Notes under the pieces: generated by a model
Seen by the model: only the letters and a program-made list of their open reading frames with translations
Databases searched by the model: none
Told to the model about the DNA's origin: nothing
Position numbers and translations under genes: made by a program
In this document: positions 1 through 7,014 of the stretch, one piece after another
How positions within the stretch are numbered: position 1 is the stretch's first letter
Layout of the letters: every line of letters begins with the position of its first letter
Assembly (NCBI GenBank): GCA_900557695.1
Contig: USTP01000039.1
Location: forward strand, 1-8,872
DNA: 8,872 bases
Direction of reading: 5' to 3'
Source of the DNA: an uncultured Thermoanaerobacterales bacterium
GTDB lineage: Bacteria > Bacillota > Clostridia > Christensenellales > UBA1242

Positions 1-49
1 ATCTACACGCGTAAGATCGTCGGCAGCGTCAGATGTGTATAAGAGACAG
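1..49. other. Untrimmed Illumina Nextera i5-side adapter
   Basis: This is not biological sequence. It starts with ATCTACAC, the 3' end of the P5 primer. Next come an eight-base block GCGTAAGA (9-16) in the i5 index position, the Nextera read-1 stem TCGTCGGCAGCGTC (17-30), and the 19-bp Tn5 mosaic end AGATGTGTATAAGAGACAG (31-49). The insert begins at base 50. Read on the minus strand, the adapter adds the artificial peptide VSYTHLTLPT to the membrane protein that runs off this end. Confidence 0.98.
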
Positions 50-662
50 CCATTGCTGAAAACAAAGTGGTTTCAATTGCAGAAATAAGCACCAAAAATA
101 ATACAACTAAAAACAACCCAAAAAGAATTGATAGCGCAGATTTTGCAAGAGTAAAATAGCAATAAAGAAGCAAGATTTTAAGCATTGCAAAAGGTATTTG
201 ATAAATAAGTTTTGCAAATGCATATCTTATAGATTGCCATAATGTTGAAATCATGTTTCTAGTGTAGCCAATATCTACAAAGCTAGTCATTTTCATATAC
301 ATAATGCTAGACACATTATACATAGAGGCGTTTTTTAAAATTTGATAAACCACAGGGCCAAACAAAAATGTAGCAAAAATACTAAGCCAAAGTTTACCAA
401 AGTTTGCTGCTAAAACTTCTGCAAAATGAACTGAAACATTAGATAATGCGTTAAATATATCTTTAGGTGCCGTGTAGATAGTTTCAAAAACTTGAGTAAA
501 CTCTGCTACAATTCCCTCATTTTTAAGGGTTTCTATAACAGGCTGAGCAACCCCGTATGCAAGCAAAAAACAAACCAAACACACAGATAGCATGTATAAA
601 AGTTGTTTCCAAACAATACTAAAATTTGAGGTTAAAAGTTTAACCGAATTTTTATAAGACAT
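50..662 (-). CDS. Multi-pass membrane protein, 3' end missing
   Basis: I do not recognise the family. The start is ATG at 662, with AGGGG five bases upstream. Residues 1-204 are genuine; the apparent continuation (from the codon at 50-48 onward, ending VSYTHLTLPTILRV) is translated Nextera adapter, so the true C-terminus is unknown. Hydrophobic segments at about residues 20-38, 88-108, 150-173 and 174-196 suggest four membrane helices. A more polar stretch (about 41-85) lies between the first two, and an aromatic/basic amphipathic stretch precedes the third. There is no cleavable signal peptide and no catalytic motif. The gene has its own promoter (743-771) and is separated from the upstream phage-like operon by a terminator. 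It is therefore probably an independent unit, perhaps a chromosomal gene next to a prophage. A phage membrane protein such as a holin is less likely given its length and spread-out helices, but cannot be excluded. Confidence 0.85.
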
Positions 663-686
663 ATTATCCCCTAAAAAATTTTATTT

Positions 687-710
687 AAGCAAAATCATAA
701 ATTTTTGCTT
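687..710. repeat. Inverted repeat in the leader of the membrane protein gene
   Basis: Perfect 8-bp arms AAGCAAAA (687-694) and TTTTGCTT (703-710) flank an 8-base centre. The repeat lies between the predicted promoter (743-771) and the ATG at 662, inside the expected 5' untranslated leader. It could be an operator or a weak leader hairpin. The arms are AT-rich and short, so chance is a real alternative. Confidence 0.3.
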
Positions 711-742
711 TAGTTCATAAAACAAAACATTAACTTTATCAT

Positions 743-771
743 ATTATATACGATTCTAAACAAAATTGCAA
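743..771 (-). promoter_or_regulatory. Sigma-70/SigA-type promoter for the membrane protein
   Basis: On the minus strand the -35 box TTGCAA (771-766, four of six consensus bases) is followed by a 17-base spacer and a perfect -10 box TATAAT (748-743). The predicted transcription start is near 736, giving a leader of about 75 bases before the ATG at 662. It lies just downstream of the operon terminator, as expected for a separate transcription unit. Confidence 0.7.
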
Positions 772-799
772 GCAAACTTATTTAAAAATATAAACATAC

Positions 800-830
800 A
801 AAAAAACGCCCAAGCCAACATGGCTTGGGC
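800..830 (-). terminator. Rho-independent terminator of the phage-like operon
   Basis: GCCCAAGCC (808-816) and GGCTTGGGC (822-830) form a perfect 9-bp GC-rich stem with a 5-base loop. On the minus strand it is followed, after one G, by seven T residues (806-800). The stem begins 6 bases after the TAA stop of the coiled-coil gene (839-837). It is by far the most GC-rich hairpin seen in the intergenic DNA of this window. Confidence 0.93.
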
Positions 831-836
831 TAAATT

Positions 837-2018
837 TTATTTGTTTTTTAAATATTGATACATTTCTGAGTATCTATCACCAAGCATTGCTTGGAATTCT
901 TTGTTAGTTAAGAATAAACTTATTGCGTAATCTTTGTCTAAACTGTCTAGATAATTTTTTAAGTAGTTGAATTGTTCGTTCTTGATTAAATTTGTTGTGT
1001 AGTCTACACCATATTTATTTTCAAGTTCGGTTAGCTCACTTTGTTTGTCTTGCTTTTGTGCGTCTAGTTTCAATTTGTACTCGGCTTCTAGTTTTGCAAC
1101 ATTGTTGTTAAATTCAATTGCCTCTTGCCTAGCTTTTTCATAATCTTGCCTAGTGGCTTCAATTTCTGTTTCTAACTCAATTGCATATTCAAGATCTAGG
1201 CTTTGAAGGGCAATTTGCTTTTCACTTTCAAGACTTGCTATTTTGTTTTCGGCCTCTGTAAGGCTATTGTTAAGGTTTGTTAAAACTCCTGAAAGCTCAC
1301 TTGCCTTTTCCCCCGATAGCCCAGCAATTTGGCTTATGATTATAGATGACCTAGCTAGTCCTCTTTTTAATGCTTGTGCTTCTGTTTCCTTTATGCTTTC
1401 GTCATAAAGTGCGCTAATTTGCTGTGAAGAAGTTTCAGCATTTTTCTTTAAGTTTTCGTTGCTTGACAGTATGCTTTCAATTTGCTTAGAAAAATTATCT
1501 GAGGTTGTTTGTTTCTTTTCATTATATTTGCCGTCTAAACTAGCTTTTGCGAGGTTTACTAATTCTTCTTCGGTTTTGTTTGGAACGTCTACCGTTTGTA
1601 GTCCCAAACTTTCTGGTGCATCAACATAGTTGTTTTGGCTCAAGTTTCTTTCAATATCTTTTAGTTCGCTAATTATTTCTGATGCCGACTTGTTTTTGTT
1701 TGTGTTATTTTCATTCTCGCTAGCTATATTGTTAGGTTGAACAATTTGTTTTACTTGAGGTTGTGTAGCTAAAACGGTGAAACTTGTTTGACTAGTGTCT
1801 TCAGTTTTGCTAGGTGTTTTTTCGCTGTTTAACTCATTTGCGTTGTCTACATTTTCGCTAACAATTTGGGCTGGCTGTGAATCTGTTGATATGCTGTTTT
1901 TGGTTGTTTTTGACGCGGCGTTTTGGTTGTTTTCATTGTCTTCATCTTCAGTTTTTTTCTTGGTTTTGTCGTTATAGTAGGAATTTACAATTTTTGATAT
2001 TTCGTATCTATTTATCAA
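837..2018 (-). CDS. Long coiled-coil protein at the end of the phage-like operon
   Basis: Function unknown. Numbering here is from the GTG at 2027. About residues 20-115 are low-complexity and charged/polar (K, E, N, S, T, Q) and probably disordered. A short region near 138-165 (PESLGLQTVDVP then an acidic helix) looks folded. About 170-336 is heptad-like coiled coil rich in E, K, Q, A and L, containing ALKRGLARSSII at 219-230. The last 55 residues look helical. There is no membrane segment or signal peptide. Start choice: AGGAG sits one base before the GTG at 2027, too close, but ten bases before the TTG at 2018, so I use the TTG (393 aa); the GTG would give 396 aa. It is the last gene before a strong terminator and is preceded by a 100-base spacer that may hold a promoter. 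In a virion it could be an internal, scaffold-like or tail-associated rod protein, but that is inference from shape and position. Confidence 0.88.
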   Translation of the reverse strand: MINRYEISKIVNSYYNDKTKKKTEDEDNENNQNAASKTTKNSISTDSQPAQIVSENVDNANELNSEKTPSKTEDTSQTSFTVLATQPQVKQIVQPNNIASENENNTNKNKSASEIISELKDIERNLSQNNYVDAPESLGLQTVDVPNKTEEELVNLAKASLDGKYNEKKQTTSDNFSKQIESILSSNENLKKNAETSSQQISALYDESIKETEAQALKRGLARSSIIISQIAGLSGEKASELSGVLTNLNNSLTEAENKIASLESEKQIALQSLDLEYAIELETEIEATRQDYEKARQEAIEFNNNVAKLEAEYKLKLDAQKQDKQSELTELENKYGVDYTTNLIKNEQFNYLKNYLDSLDKDYAISLFLTNKEFQAMLGDRYSEMYQYLKNK

Positions 2019-2045
2019 ATTTATCACTCTCCTTCATACTTTTGT

Positions 2046-2073
2046 TTTATAGTCTTTGGGCATATATTTGCAA
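2046..2073 (-). promoter_or_regulatory. Possible weak promoter for the coiled-coil gene
   Basis: On the minus strand TTGCAA (2073-2068) is followed by 16 bases and TATAAA (2051-2046). Transcription would start near 2039, just upstream of the ribosome binding site at 2033-2029. The surrounding spacer (2028-2132) is very AT-rich, so such matches arise easily. No terminator is visible in the spacer, so read-through from the upstream genes is also expected. Confidence 0.3.
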
Positions 2074-2132
2074 TTTTGATATTGTTTTTTATATTTTCAA
2101 TAAACAATTTTGCGTTTTTTATATATTTAATT

Positions 2133-2387
2133 TTATTCCTCATTTTTTATAATTCCTATGCTTTTATCTAATCTTGAAACAAAGAAGTTTCCACCAAGCG
2201 GTATTACTTCTAAATAAGGAAAAGTTTCATTAGTTCTTTCTAAACTTAAATTTGTTTCGCTAATATTAACTTCTTTTTTCGTTACTGTTTTTTCAAAATA
2301 GTAGATTGAAATTTTGTTGCTGGTTTCCATTATCGCAGACAAGTTAACACCCTTGCCAAACTTGGATAGTTTTGTGCTGAACATCAT
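2133..2387 (-). CDS. Small uncharacterised protein in the phage-like operon (84 aa)
   Basis: I do not recognise it. The frame is open further upstream into the preceding gene. The ATG at 2387-2385 is preferred because GAGGG (2399-2395) lies seven bases upstream and the preceding gene stops at 2401, leaving a 13-base gap. A second ATG follows directly at 2384. The protein has alternating polar and hydrophobic residues suggesting beta strands, a central KTVTKKEVNISETNLSLE stretch, a hydrophobic YLEVIPLGGNFFVSRLD segment and an acidic end. There is no membrane helix, signal peptide or zinc motif. Tight spacing behind two large fibre-like genes suggests a small tail or virion accessory protein, without direct evidence. 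Confidence 0.75.
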   Translation of the reverse strand: MMFSTKLSKFGKGVNLSAIMETSNKISIYYFEKTVTKKEVNISETNLSLERTNETFPYLEVIPLGGNFFVSRLDKSIGIIKNEE

Positions 2388-2400
2388 TTTTCTACCCTCG

Positions 2401-4614
2401 CTATTCAATATACATAGATTGCGATGCGGTGGCTTCATCAATCATATTTATATTGTTATCGTTACTTATTGTAGAGGTGCTAGTGCTGTCTAAACCTTCG
2501 TTTTGAGAATCTGTGCTACTTTCTAAATTTTCACTTGTGCTAGTTGAAGTTTGAGAGGCTGATTCAGCCTCTTCCCCAAATGTTAATTTTAACTCTATTT
2601 TAACCCCCTCTAAAGCCTGGCTTCCTAAAAGGTTATATTTGTTGTATGTAATTTCGTAACTTGCTGTTTCATCGCTTAGATTTTCTAAGAGCGTATATTG
2701 ATTTTTAATGGCGATACCATAAATATACTCGTCTGGGTTGGTTGTGAACACAAGCAAAAGGTTGCCAACAAATTCAAAAGCATCAACTAAACTAAAGTCA
2801 ACAAATGACGGGAACCCACTTTCAAATTCATTAGACTCTCCACAAATATGAAAGTTGTTTATTTGGTATTGTGAGGTCGAATTTTTAACGATTATGTAGT
2901 TACCATCATATGAAAGATATGTGTCTAAAGCACTAGTGAATAAATTGTCTTCTATCTCATGGTCAGGTAAATATGTAATATAATAATAAGGTAAACTTGT
3001 TCTTTTAGAAACAAGAGTTCTTCCACCAACTTGCAGTTTTGTGCTTGTTGCAAGTAGTCCATACGCAGTTTCATTGCTTCCACCAAACTGAGATGTATCT
3101 TCGTAAAACTCTTCAATTAAATAGTTAAGCACTCCGCTAAATGTGTCTGTTATAAAACCAATAAGCGAATCGGTGTGGGCGTTTTTATATATAGAAAAAA
3201 CTTTTTTAGCTGTGGTTAAATTAGGGGTTCTAAGTAAACCGTTGTATATGCCCAGGCCACTACTTTGTGTTAGGGTTAAAACTAGTGGAGAGTTGTTCTC
3301 GTTGTTTACAATAAAACCAATCAAAATCTTGTTGTTTTTTGTTAGTGTTGCTTCTGCGTCTATCCAATTGTATGGATATACAGATGTGTCATACATAGAT
3401 AAATTTAGTTCTTGCAGAACTGCATTGTTGTCTACTATATTAAAAATTTGGATATATGGACTTACGGTTAAAAGCACAACTATTATATTTTCAAATAAAA
3501 ACATTTTCATAACAGAGCTTGATGGAACTTGTGTGCTATTTATTTTTGTAAAGCCATAGTTTGAGTATTTATAAATATGCGTATGCGCATTATATATAAA
3601 AGCAATCATAGAACCATCTTTTGCAACATATCTTGGTGTTTGATTTGTGAAAGGCTGGTCGAAAAGGTTTGTTATTTTGTCAGTAAGTTTTTTCCCAATA
3701 TTTGTTTTAGTGTAGTTGGTTTCTGCGGTTTGCGTTGATTGGGTATCGTTATCACTTATAGTTGTTTTTAAAACGCTTGTAATATTTTTAACATTTTTAT
3801 CAACCTCGATGGTGTTTCCGCTAAGGCAAGTATAGGTGTTTGTAACACTAATAGGCGTTTTTATTTCTAATGTGTTTAATCTTAAGCACGCTTTGCCTCC
3901 AAAAACAATTAAAATTTCTTCAGTGTCGCCCTCTCCTATTTCAGCACTAAATGTTATATCCACAGAATCGTCATCATTATATGTTATTTCTTTTTCACAA
4001 ACGGTAGCATTAGTTAAATTAGGCGCCGCCCTTTCAATATATTCGTTTGGTAAAAGATTTTCTCCTCTAACAATATAAAGATTATTATCCTCTAACTGTA
4101 AGTTTTCTCCTAAAATTTGTTTAATTAAGTTGTTTTCTCCTTTAACAAATAATGCACTAGACGAAGAGTTTAGTTCAAGATAAATGGTAACACGAATCTG
4201 CATAGCATCACCAGAGTTTCTTGTTATTGTAACAACATTGCCATTTGTATCAGTTAGTAAAACATGGTTGTAGATAATTGGGTCGAAATCTGCAGAACTA
4301 GTTAAACCAAGTTCGCTAAAGCTAAAAGAGGTTGTGTCAGACTCTTCTAAAGAAACCACTTTTTTTATATAAAGCGTTCCCTTTGTTACATCGCTTTGTA
4401 TTTCTTCAGTTTCGGTGGCAAAACTTTTTTGGTATAACCCAAGTTTTGTGTCGTTAAATGACTTTGTAGTTTGACCAAGCCCAACAGCTATGTGTGAAGT
4501 ATATTGTTCAAGATTAGATATTTTGCCATAGATAGTTTTTAGTAAAGTGTTATAAAAAGTGTAGGTGTTGTTTCCTATTGTTATTTCAAATTTGTTGTGT
4601 AGTTTTATATTCAT
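2401..4614 (-). CDS. Large tail/fibre-like structural protein, Ser/Thr-rich C-terminus
   Basis: The 737-aa product is probably a phage tail or fibre component; its name is uncertain. The ATG at 4614 overlaps the upstream TGA (ATGA) and has the strong site TAGGAGGAAA just upstream, so translation is probably coupled. Residues 1-150 begin MNIKLHNKFEITIGN and contain YTSHIAVGLG near 38-47 and TKGTLYIKKV near 77-86. This resembles, from memory, an N-terminal beta-sandwich found in tail proteins of Firmicutes phages that attaches fibres or binds the baseplate. Residues about 150-275 are further beta-rich sequence. Residues about 325-640 contain repeated strand-turn-strand units (such as ILIGFIVNNENN and SLIGFITDTFSG) that could form an irregular propeller or beta-solenoid. 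Residues 681-719 are almost only S, T, E, D, N and Q and probably disordered. There is no signal peptide or enzyme motif. An adhesin or other surface protein is a weaker alternative, disfavoured by the phage-like neighbours. Confidence 0.85.
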   Translation of the reverse strand: MNIKLHNKFEITIGNNTYTFYNTLLKTIYGKISNLEQYTSHIAVGLGQTTKSFNDTKLGLYQKSFATETEEIQSDVTKGTLYIKKVVSLEESDTTSFSFSELGLTSSADFDPIIYNHVLLTDTNGNVVTITRNSGDAMQIRVTIYLELNSSSSALFVKGENNLIKQILGENLQLEDNNLYIVRGENLLPNEYIERAAPNLTNATVCEKEITYNDDDSVDITFSAEIGEGDTEEILIVFGGKACLRLNTLEIKTPISVTNTYTCLSGNTIEVDKNVKNITSVLKTTISDNDTQSTQTAETNYTKTNIGKKLTDKITNLFDQPFTNQTPRYVAKDGSMIAFIYNAHTHIYKYSNYGFTKINSTQVPSSSVMKMFLFENIIVVLLTVSPYIQIFNIVDNNAVLQELNLSMYDTSVYPYNWIDAEATLTKNNKILIGFIVNNENNSPLVLTLTQSSGLGIYNGLLRTPNLTTAKKVFSIYKNAHTDSLIGFITDTFSGVLNYLIEEFYEDTSQFGGSNETAYGLLATSTKLQVGGRTLVSKRTSLPYYYITYLPDHEIEDNLFTSALDTYLSYDGNYIIVKNSTSQYQINNFHICGESNEFESGFPSFVDFSLVDAFEFVGNLLLVFTTNPDEYIYGIAIKNQYTLLENLSDETASYEITYNKYNLLGSQALEGVKIELKLTFGEEAESASQTSTSTSENLESSTDSQNEGLDSTSTSTISNDNNINMIDEATASQSMYIE

Positions 4615-7004
4615 GAGTTTCCTCCTATTTCTTCTACAGGGAAATACATTGGTCTAACATTCACTGCATAATTCGAATAACTTGCCGACCTGCAGTGCAT
4701 ATTATAAATTCCACAATAATTTTGGGGGTTTGATAGCCCGTAAGTTAAATATGCTGTATTGTTTCCCTGCGAAACCAAATCGCAAAAACCTTGGTCATAG
4801 TTTCTGGAACCTGCTGCTGGAAAGAAGCCAAGTTCGTTTATTCCGTTTATATCGATTGGTGAGCGCCCTACAACTGTTGGTTTAACAAAATCTGATGTTG
4901 GAGAAAGATAATTGCTAGAATTGTTTATATCGTAAGACATATTGGCATCATATGGGTCTATAAATCTTGGTATAAAGTCTTTTACATAATAGCCACCAAC
5001 GAAAACGTCTAGAGAACCGTATAAATCTTCAATTCCAAACACTTTGATATTTGATGCGGATTGGTTTCCATAATACATACCCTTAGTATCTGTGTTTCCA
5101 GTAAAGATGGTGCCTAGATGCCTTGCCGAACCATAACCTAAAGATTTTTGGCTGTTGGTGCTTTTAAACATAATAGCAAACAAACATCCTAGAAGCGTTA
5201 CCATATTAAAGGTTAGCATTTCAAATCTATCTCCGTTAAATTGTTTTAAGTAGCCATATGAGGTGGCGTAATTGTGAACACTCATTTGGTCCAAATTTGT
5301 TGAGCTTTTAGATTTGTAACCTTTAGTTTTGTGGTCGTAACCACATGAAAGATAGGCTGCTACATACACTTTACTTAACTCTTGCCCTTTATATACAAAA
5401 GGACTGCAAGTAAAACCTTCTTTTGGCTTGTTTGAAATTTGTATGTAAATGTAATTATCGTCTTTAGATAATTTAAAGTATATTTTAGGGAATTCAACCA
5501 TCACATCTCCAGCATTTGAAGATTTTATGTCTGCCTCTGTTCCATCAATATAGTAGTTGTAGTCGTTTGGATTTAGGTACCCTAAAATTTCTCCATTTTT
5601 TAATATGCAAGGTCTTATGCTGTTAAATGGCCACCTATCTGTCCATCCGTTATCAACAAAAGTGCCTGAGGAAAAGTCCATATACGCACCCTCGTAGCCA
5701 ACTGCATCGTCTGTATAGCTGGCCCACTGCGTGCCAGTAAGAATAGATTTGTCTAGTTTAACACCATAAGTAATATCAGGAACAATAACATAGGTTGAGT
5801 TGGTTAAGTTGTAGTTTAAATTAAGTTTGTCATGAGATACTCTTTCAAAGGTTTGATCATAGTAAAAAACTGAGGTTGCTAAAATGTCTAATAGCAAAGT
5901 TAAATGTTCTTTAGTTTTTTCAAACGCAAACGAAAGGTCGATATATTTAGAAATTGTTATCATATAGTCCACTTCAAGCATCTCTACTATTTTTCCAGTG
6001 GATACCTCAACTAATGAGCGTAAGATGTAGTTCGACCCGTTTTCATGGCTTGCGATAATATAAACATAATCGCTATCCTCATGACTAACCGCTCTAATGT
6101 CTACATATCTGCCTTTTGGCAAACTTAATTGTTTTTCAGCAACAACACTATCACCCCTAATAGTTCTATAGTAACAGTTACCATTGTCTTTTATATAGGT
6201 TATAATATTTGTGTCGTCTGAAATATTTGGACATGGGCAGGCAAACACAACGCTAACATTTGAACAAATGTAGCTTTCGGTTTGAAGATCAATGTTTTTT
6301 GACATATACAAATTTCCGTTTGTATCTACCCTATATAGTGTAACATTTGGGCTTGGGTTTTGCTCAGTTATAAACCCACTTAAACTAAAGGAGTGGCTTT
6401 TTGCCGTGCTGTAGTAAGTAAAGTCGTTATTTTTTAAAGAGTTCTCTGTCAAATTGAGGGTTTGGTAATATAACTTTCCACTATCAATAAAAGAAATAAG
6501 TGCTTTATTGCTTGCGGTTTTGATGGCTCTTAGTTCAATATCGGTGCTAGTTAATGAATCTCCAGCACCAAGAATAACTACATTTATATTTTTAATTGTT
6601 GCCGAAAATTGTGATGAGTTTGTGTAAAATCTTAAAGTAAACGACATTTCTCCGCTTGTTACTGGTGAAAAGGTTTTAAAAATAATAAAGTCACTTTCGC
6701 CTGATGCTATTTCTTTACTTTCCTCGTGTATTATTAAATCATTTATTAAAATCTCACAGTTAACATTGCCACCATTTAAACTATAAATAGTGGTTTTAAT
6801 TTGAAAGCAAAGGTTTTGGCCAGTTGTAACATCTATTTTTGGAAATTCTATAGTGGCATCTAAAGTTGACGAAAAGGTTTGATTTATTCCTTGCTTGTTA
6901 AGCTCTAAATATGATGAAAAACTGGAATTTATCGAGTTAGAATCTAAAGCAAGCTTTTTCTCAAGGTCTAAAACTTTCAAGTAGGCGGTTTTACCATAGT
7001 TCAT
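4611..7004 (-). CDS. Phage-like receptor-binding/tail fibre protein with propeller repeats and C-type-lectin-like C-terminus
   Basis: The 797-aa product probably binds a receptor or glycan at the particle tip. The ATG at 7004 is chosen because TAGGAGAG lies just upstream and the preceding gene stops at 7015; the frame is open from a TTG at 7043 without a proper site. Residues 1-25 look helical (attachment or trimerisation) and about 40-148 form a beta-sandwich-like region. Four repeats with a hydrophobic strand followed by (D/E/T)xGxxYY-type turns have glycines at 176, 230, 275 and 323, spaced 45-54 residues, as in beta-propellers. From about residue 427 (WASYTDDAVGY) to the end the sequence resembles C-type-lectin-fold phage tail domains: W427, WTDRWPFNSIRPC, MVEFPKIYFK, the Asn/Ser/Gln-Lys-Ser-Leu-Gly-Tyr-Gly segment, FGIEDLYG, then FPAAGSR (728-734) and RPMYFP near the end. 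The assignment rests on recalled family patterns. The last part could be a variable region of a diversity-generating retroelement. Confidence 0.85.
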   Translation of the reverse strand: MNYGKTAYLKVLDLEKKLALDSNSINSSFSSYLELNKQGINQTFSSTLDATIEFPKIDVTTGQNLCFQIKTTIYSLNGGNVNCEILINDLIIHEESKEIASGESDFIIFKTFSPVTSGEMSFTLRFYTNSSQFSATIKNINVVILGAGDSLTSTDIELRAIKTASNKALISFIDSGKLYYQTLNLTENSLKNNDFTYYSTAKSHSFSLSGFITEQNPSPNVTLYRVDTNGNLYMSKNIDLQTESYICSNVSVVFACPCPNISDDTNIITYIKDNGNCYYRTIRGDSVVAEKQLSLPKGRYVDIRAVSHEDSDYVYIIASHENGSNYILRSLVEVSTGKIVEMLEVDYMITISKYIDLSFAFEKTKEHLTLLLDILATSVFYYDQTFERVSHDKLNLNYNLTNSTYVIVPDITYGVKLDKSILTGTQWASYTDDAVGYEGAYMDFSSGTFVDNGWTDRWPFNSIRPCILKNGEILGYLNPNDYNYYIDGTEADIKSSNAGDVMVEFPKIYFKLSKDDNYIYIQISNKPKEGFTCSPFVYKGQELSKVYVAAYLSCGYDHKTKGYKSKSSTNLDQMSVHNYATSYGYLKQFNGDRFEMLTFNMVTLLGCLFAIMFKSTNSQKSLGYGSARHLGTIFTGNTDTKGMYYGNQSASNIKVFGIEDLYGSLDVFVGGYYVKDFIPRFIDPYDANMSYDINNSSNYLSPTSDFVKPTVVGRSPIDINGINELGFFPAAGSRNYDQGFCDLVSQGNNTAYLTYGLSNPQNYCGIYNMHCRSASYSNYAVNVRPMYFPVEEIGGNS
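4653..4823 (-). other. Variable-region-like end of the C-type-lectin-like domain
   Basis: This segment encodes residues from FFPAAGSR to NVRP of the fibre-like protein. The pattern CGIYNMHCRSASYSNYAVNVRP matches, from memory, the usual variable-domain layout GxFxLxxxxSASxSxxxVxxR of C-type-lectin targets of diversity-generating retroelements. It lies at the extreme C-terminus, where such variable repeats sit. Surface-type positions use N, Y, S, C, H, D and T, mainly NNY codons, as expected from adenine mutagenesis of AAY codons. No template repeat or reverse transcriptase is in the window, so it could equally be a non-diversified relative. Confidence 0.35.
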
Positions 7005-7014
7005 GATTTCTCTC

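Noticed and set aside
2008..2037. Ten-codon ATG frame overlapping the start of the coiled-coil gene (possible leader peptide)
   Set aside because: The frame contains the ribosome binding site of the main gene and has none of its own; nothing else supports attenuation.
1795..4078. Plus-strand open frames at 1795-1977, 1877-2152, 3143-3559 and 3836-4078
   Set aside because: They lie opposite larger, better-supported minus-strand genes, lack convincing ribosome binding sites, and their products look like antisense translations of low-complexity or beta-rich sequence.
988..4603. Shared 16-base sequence (AAATTTGTTGTGTAGT) at 988-1003 and 4588-4603
   Set aside because: The two copies are read in different frames within unrelated genes and the match does not extend, so chance in AT-rich coding DNA is the simplest explanation.
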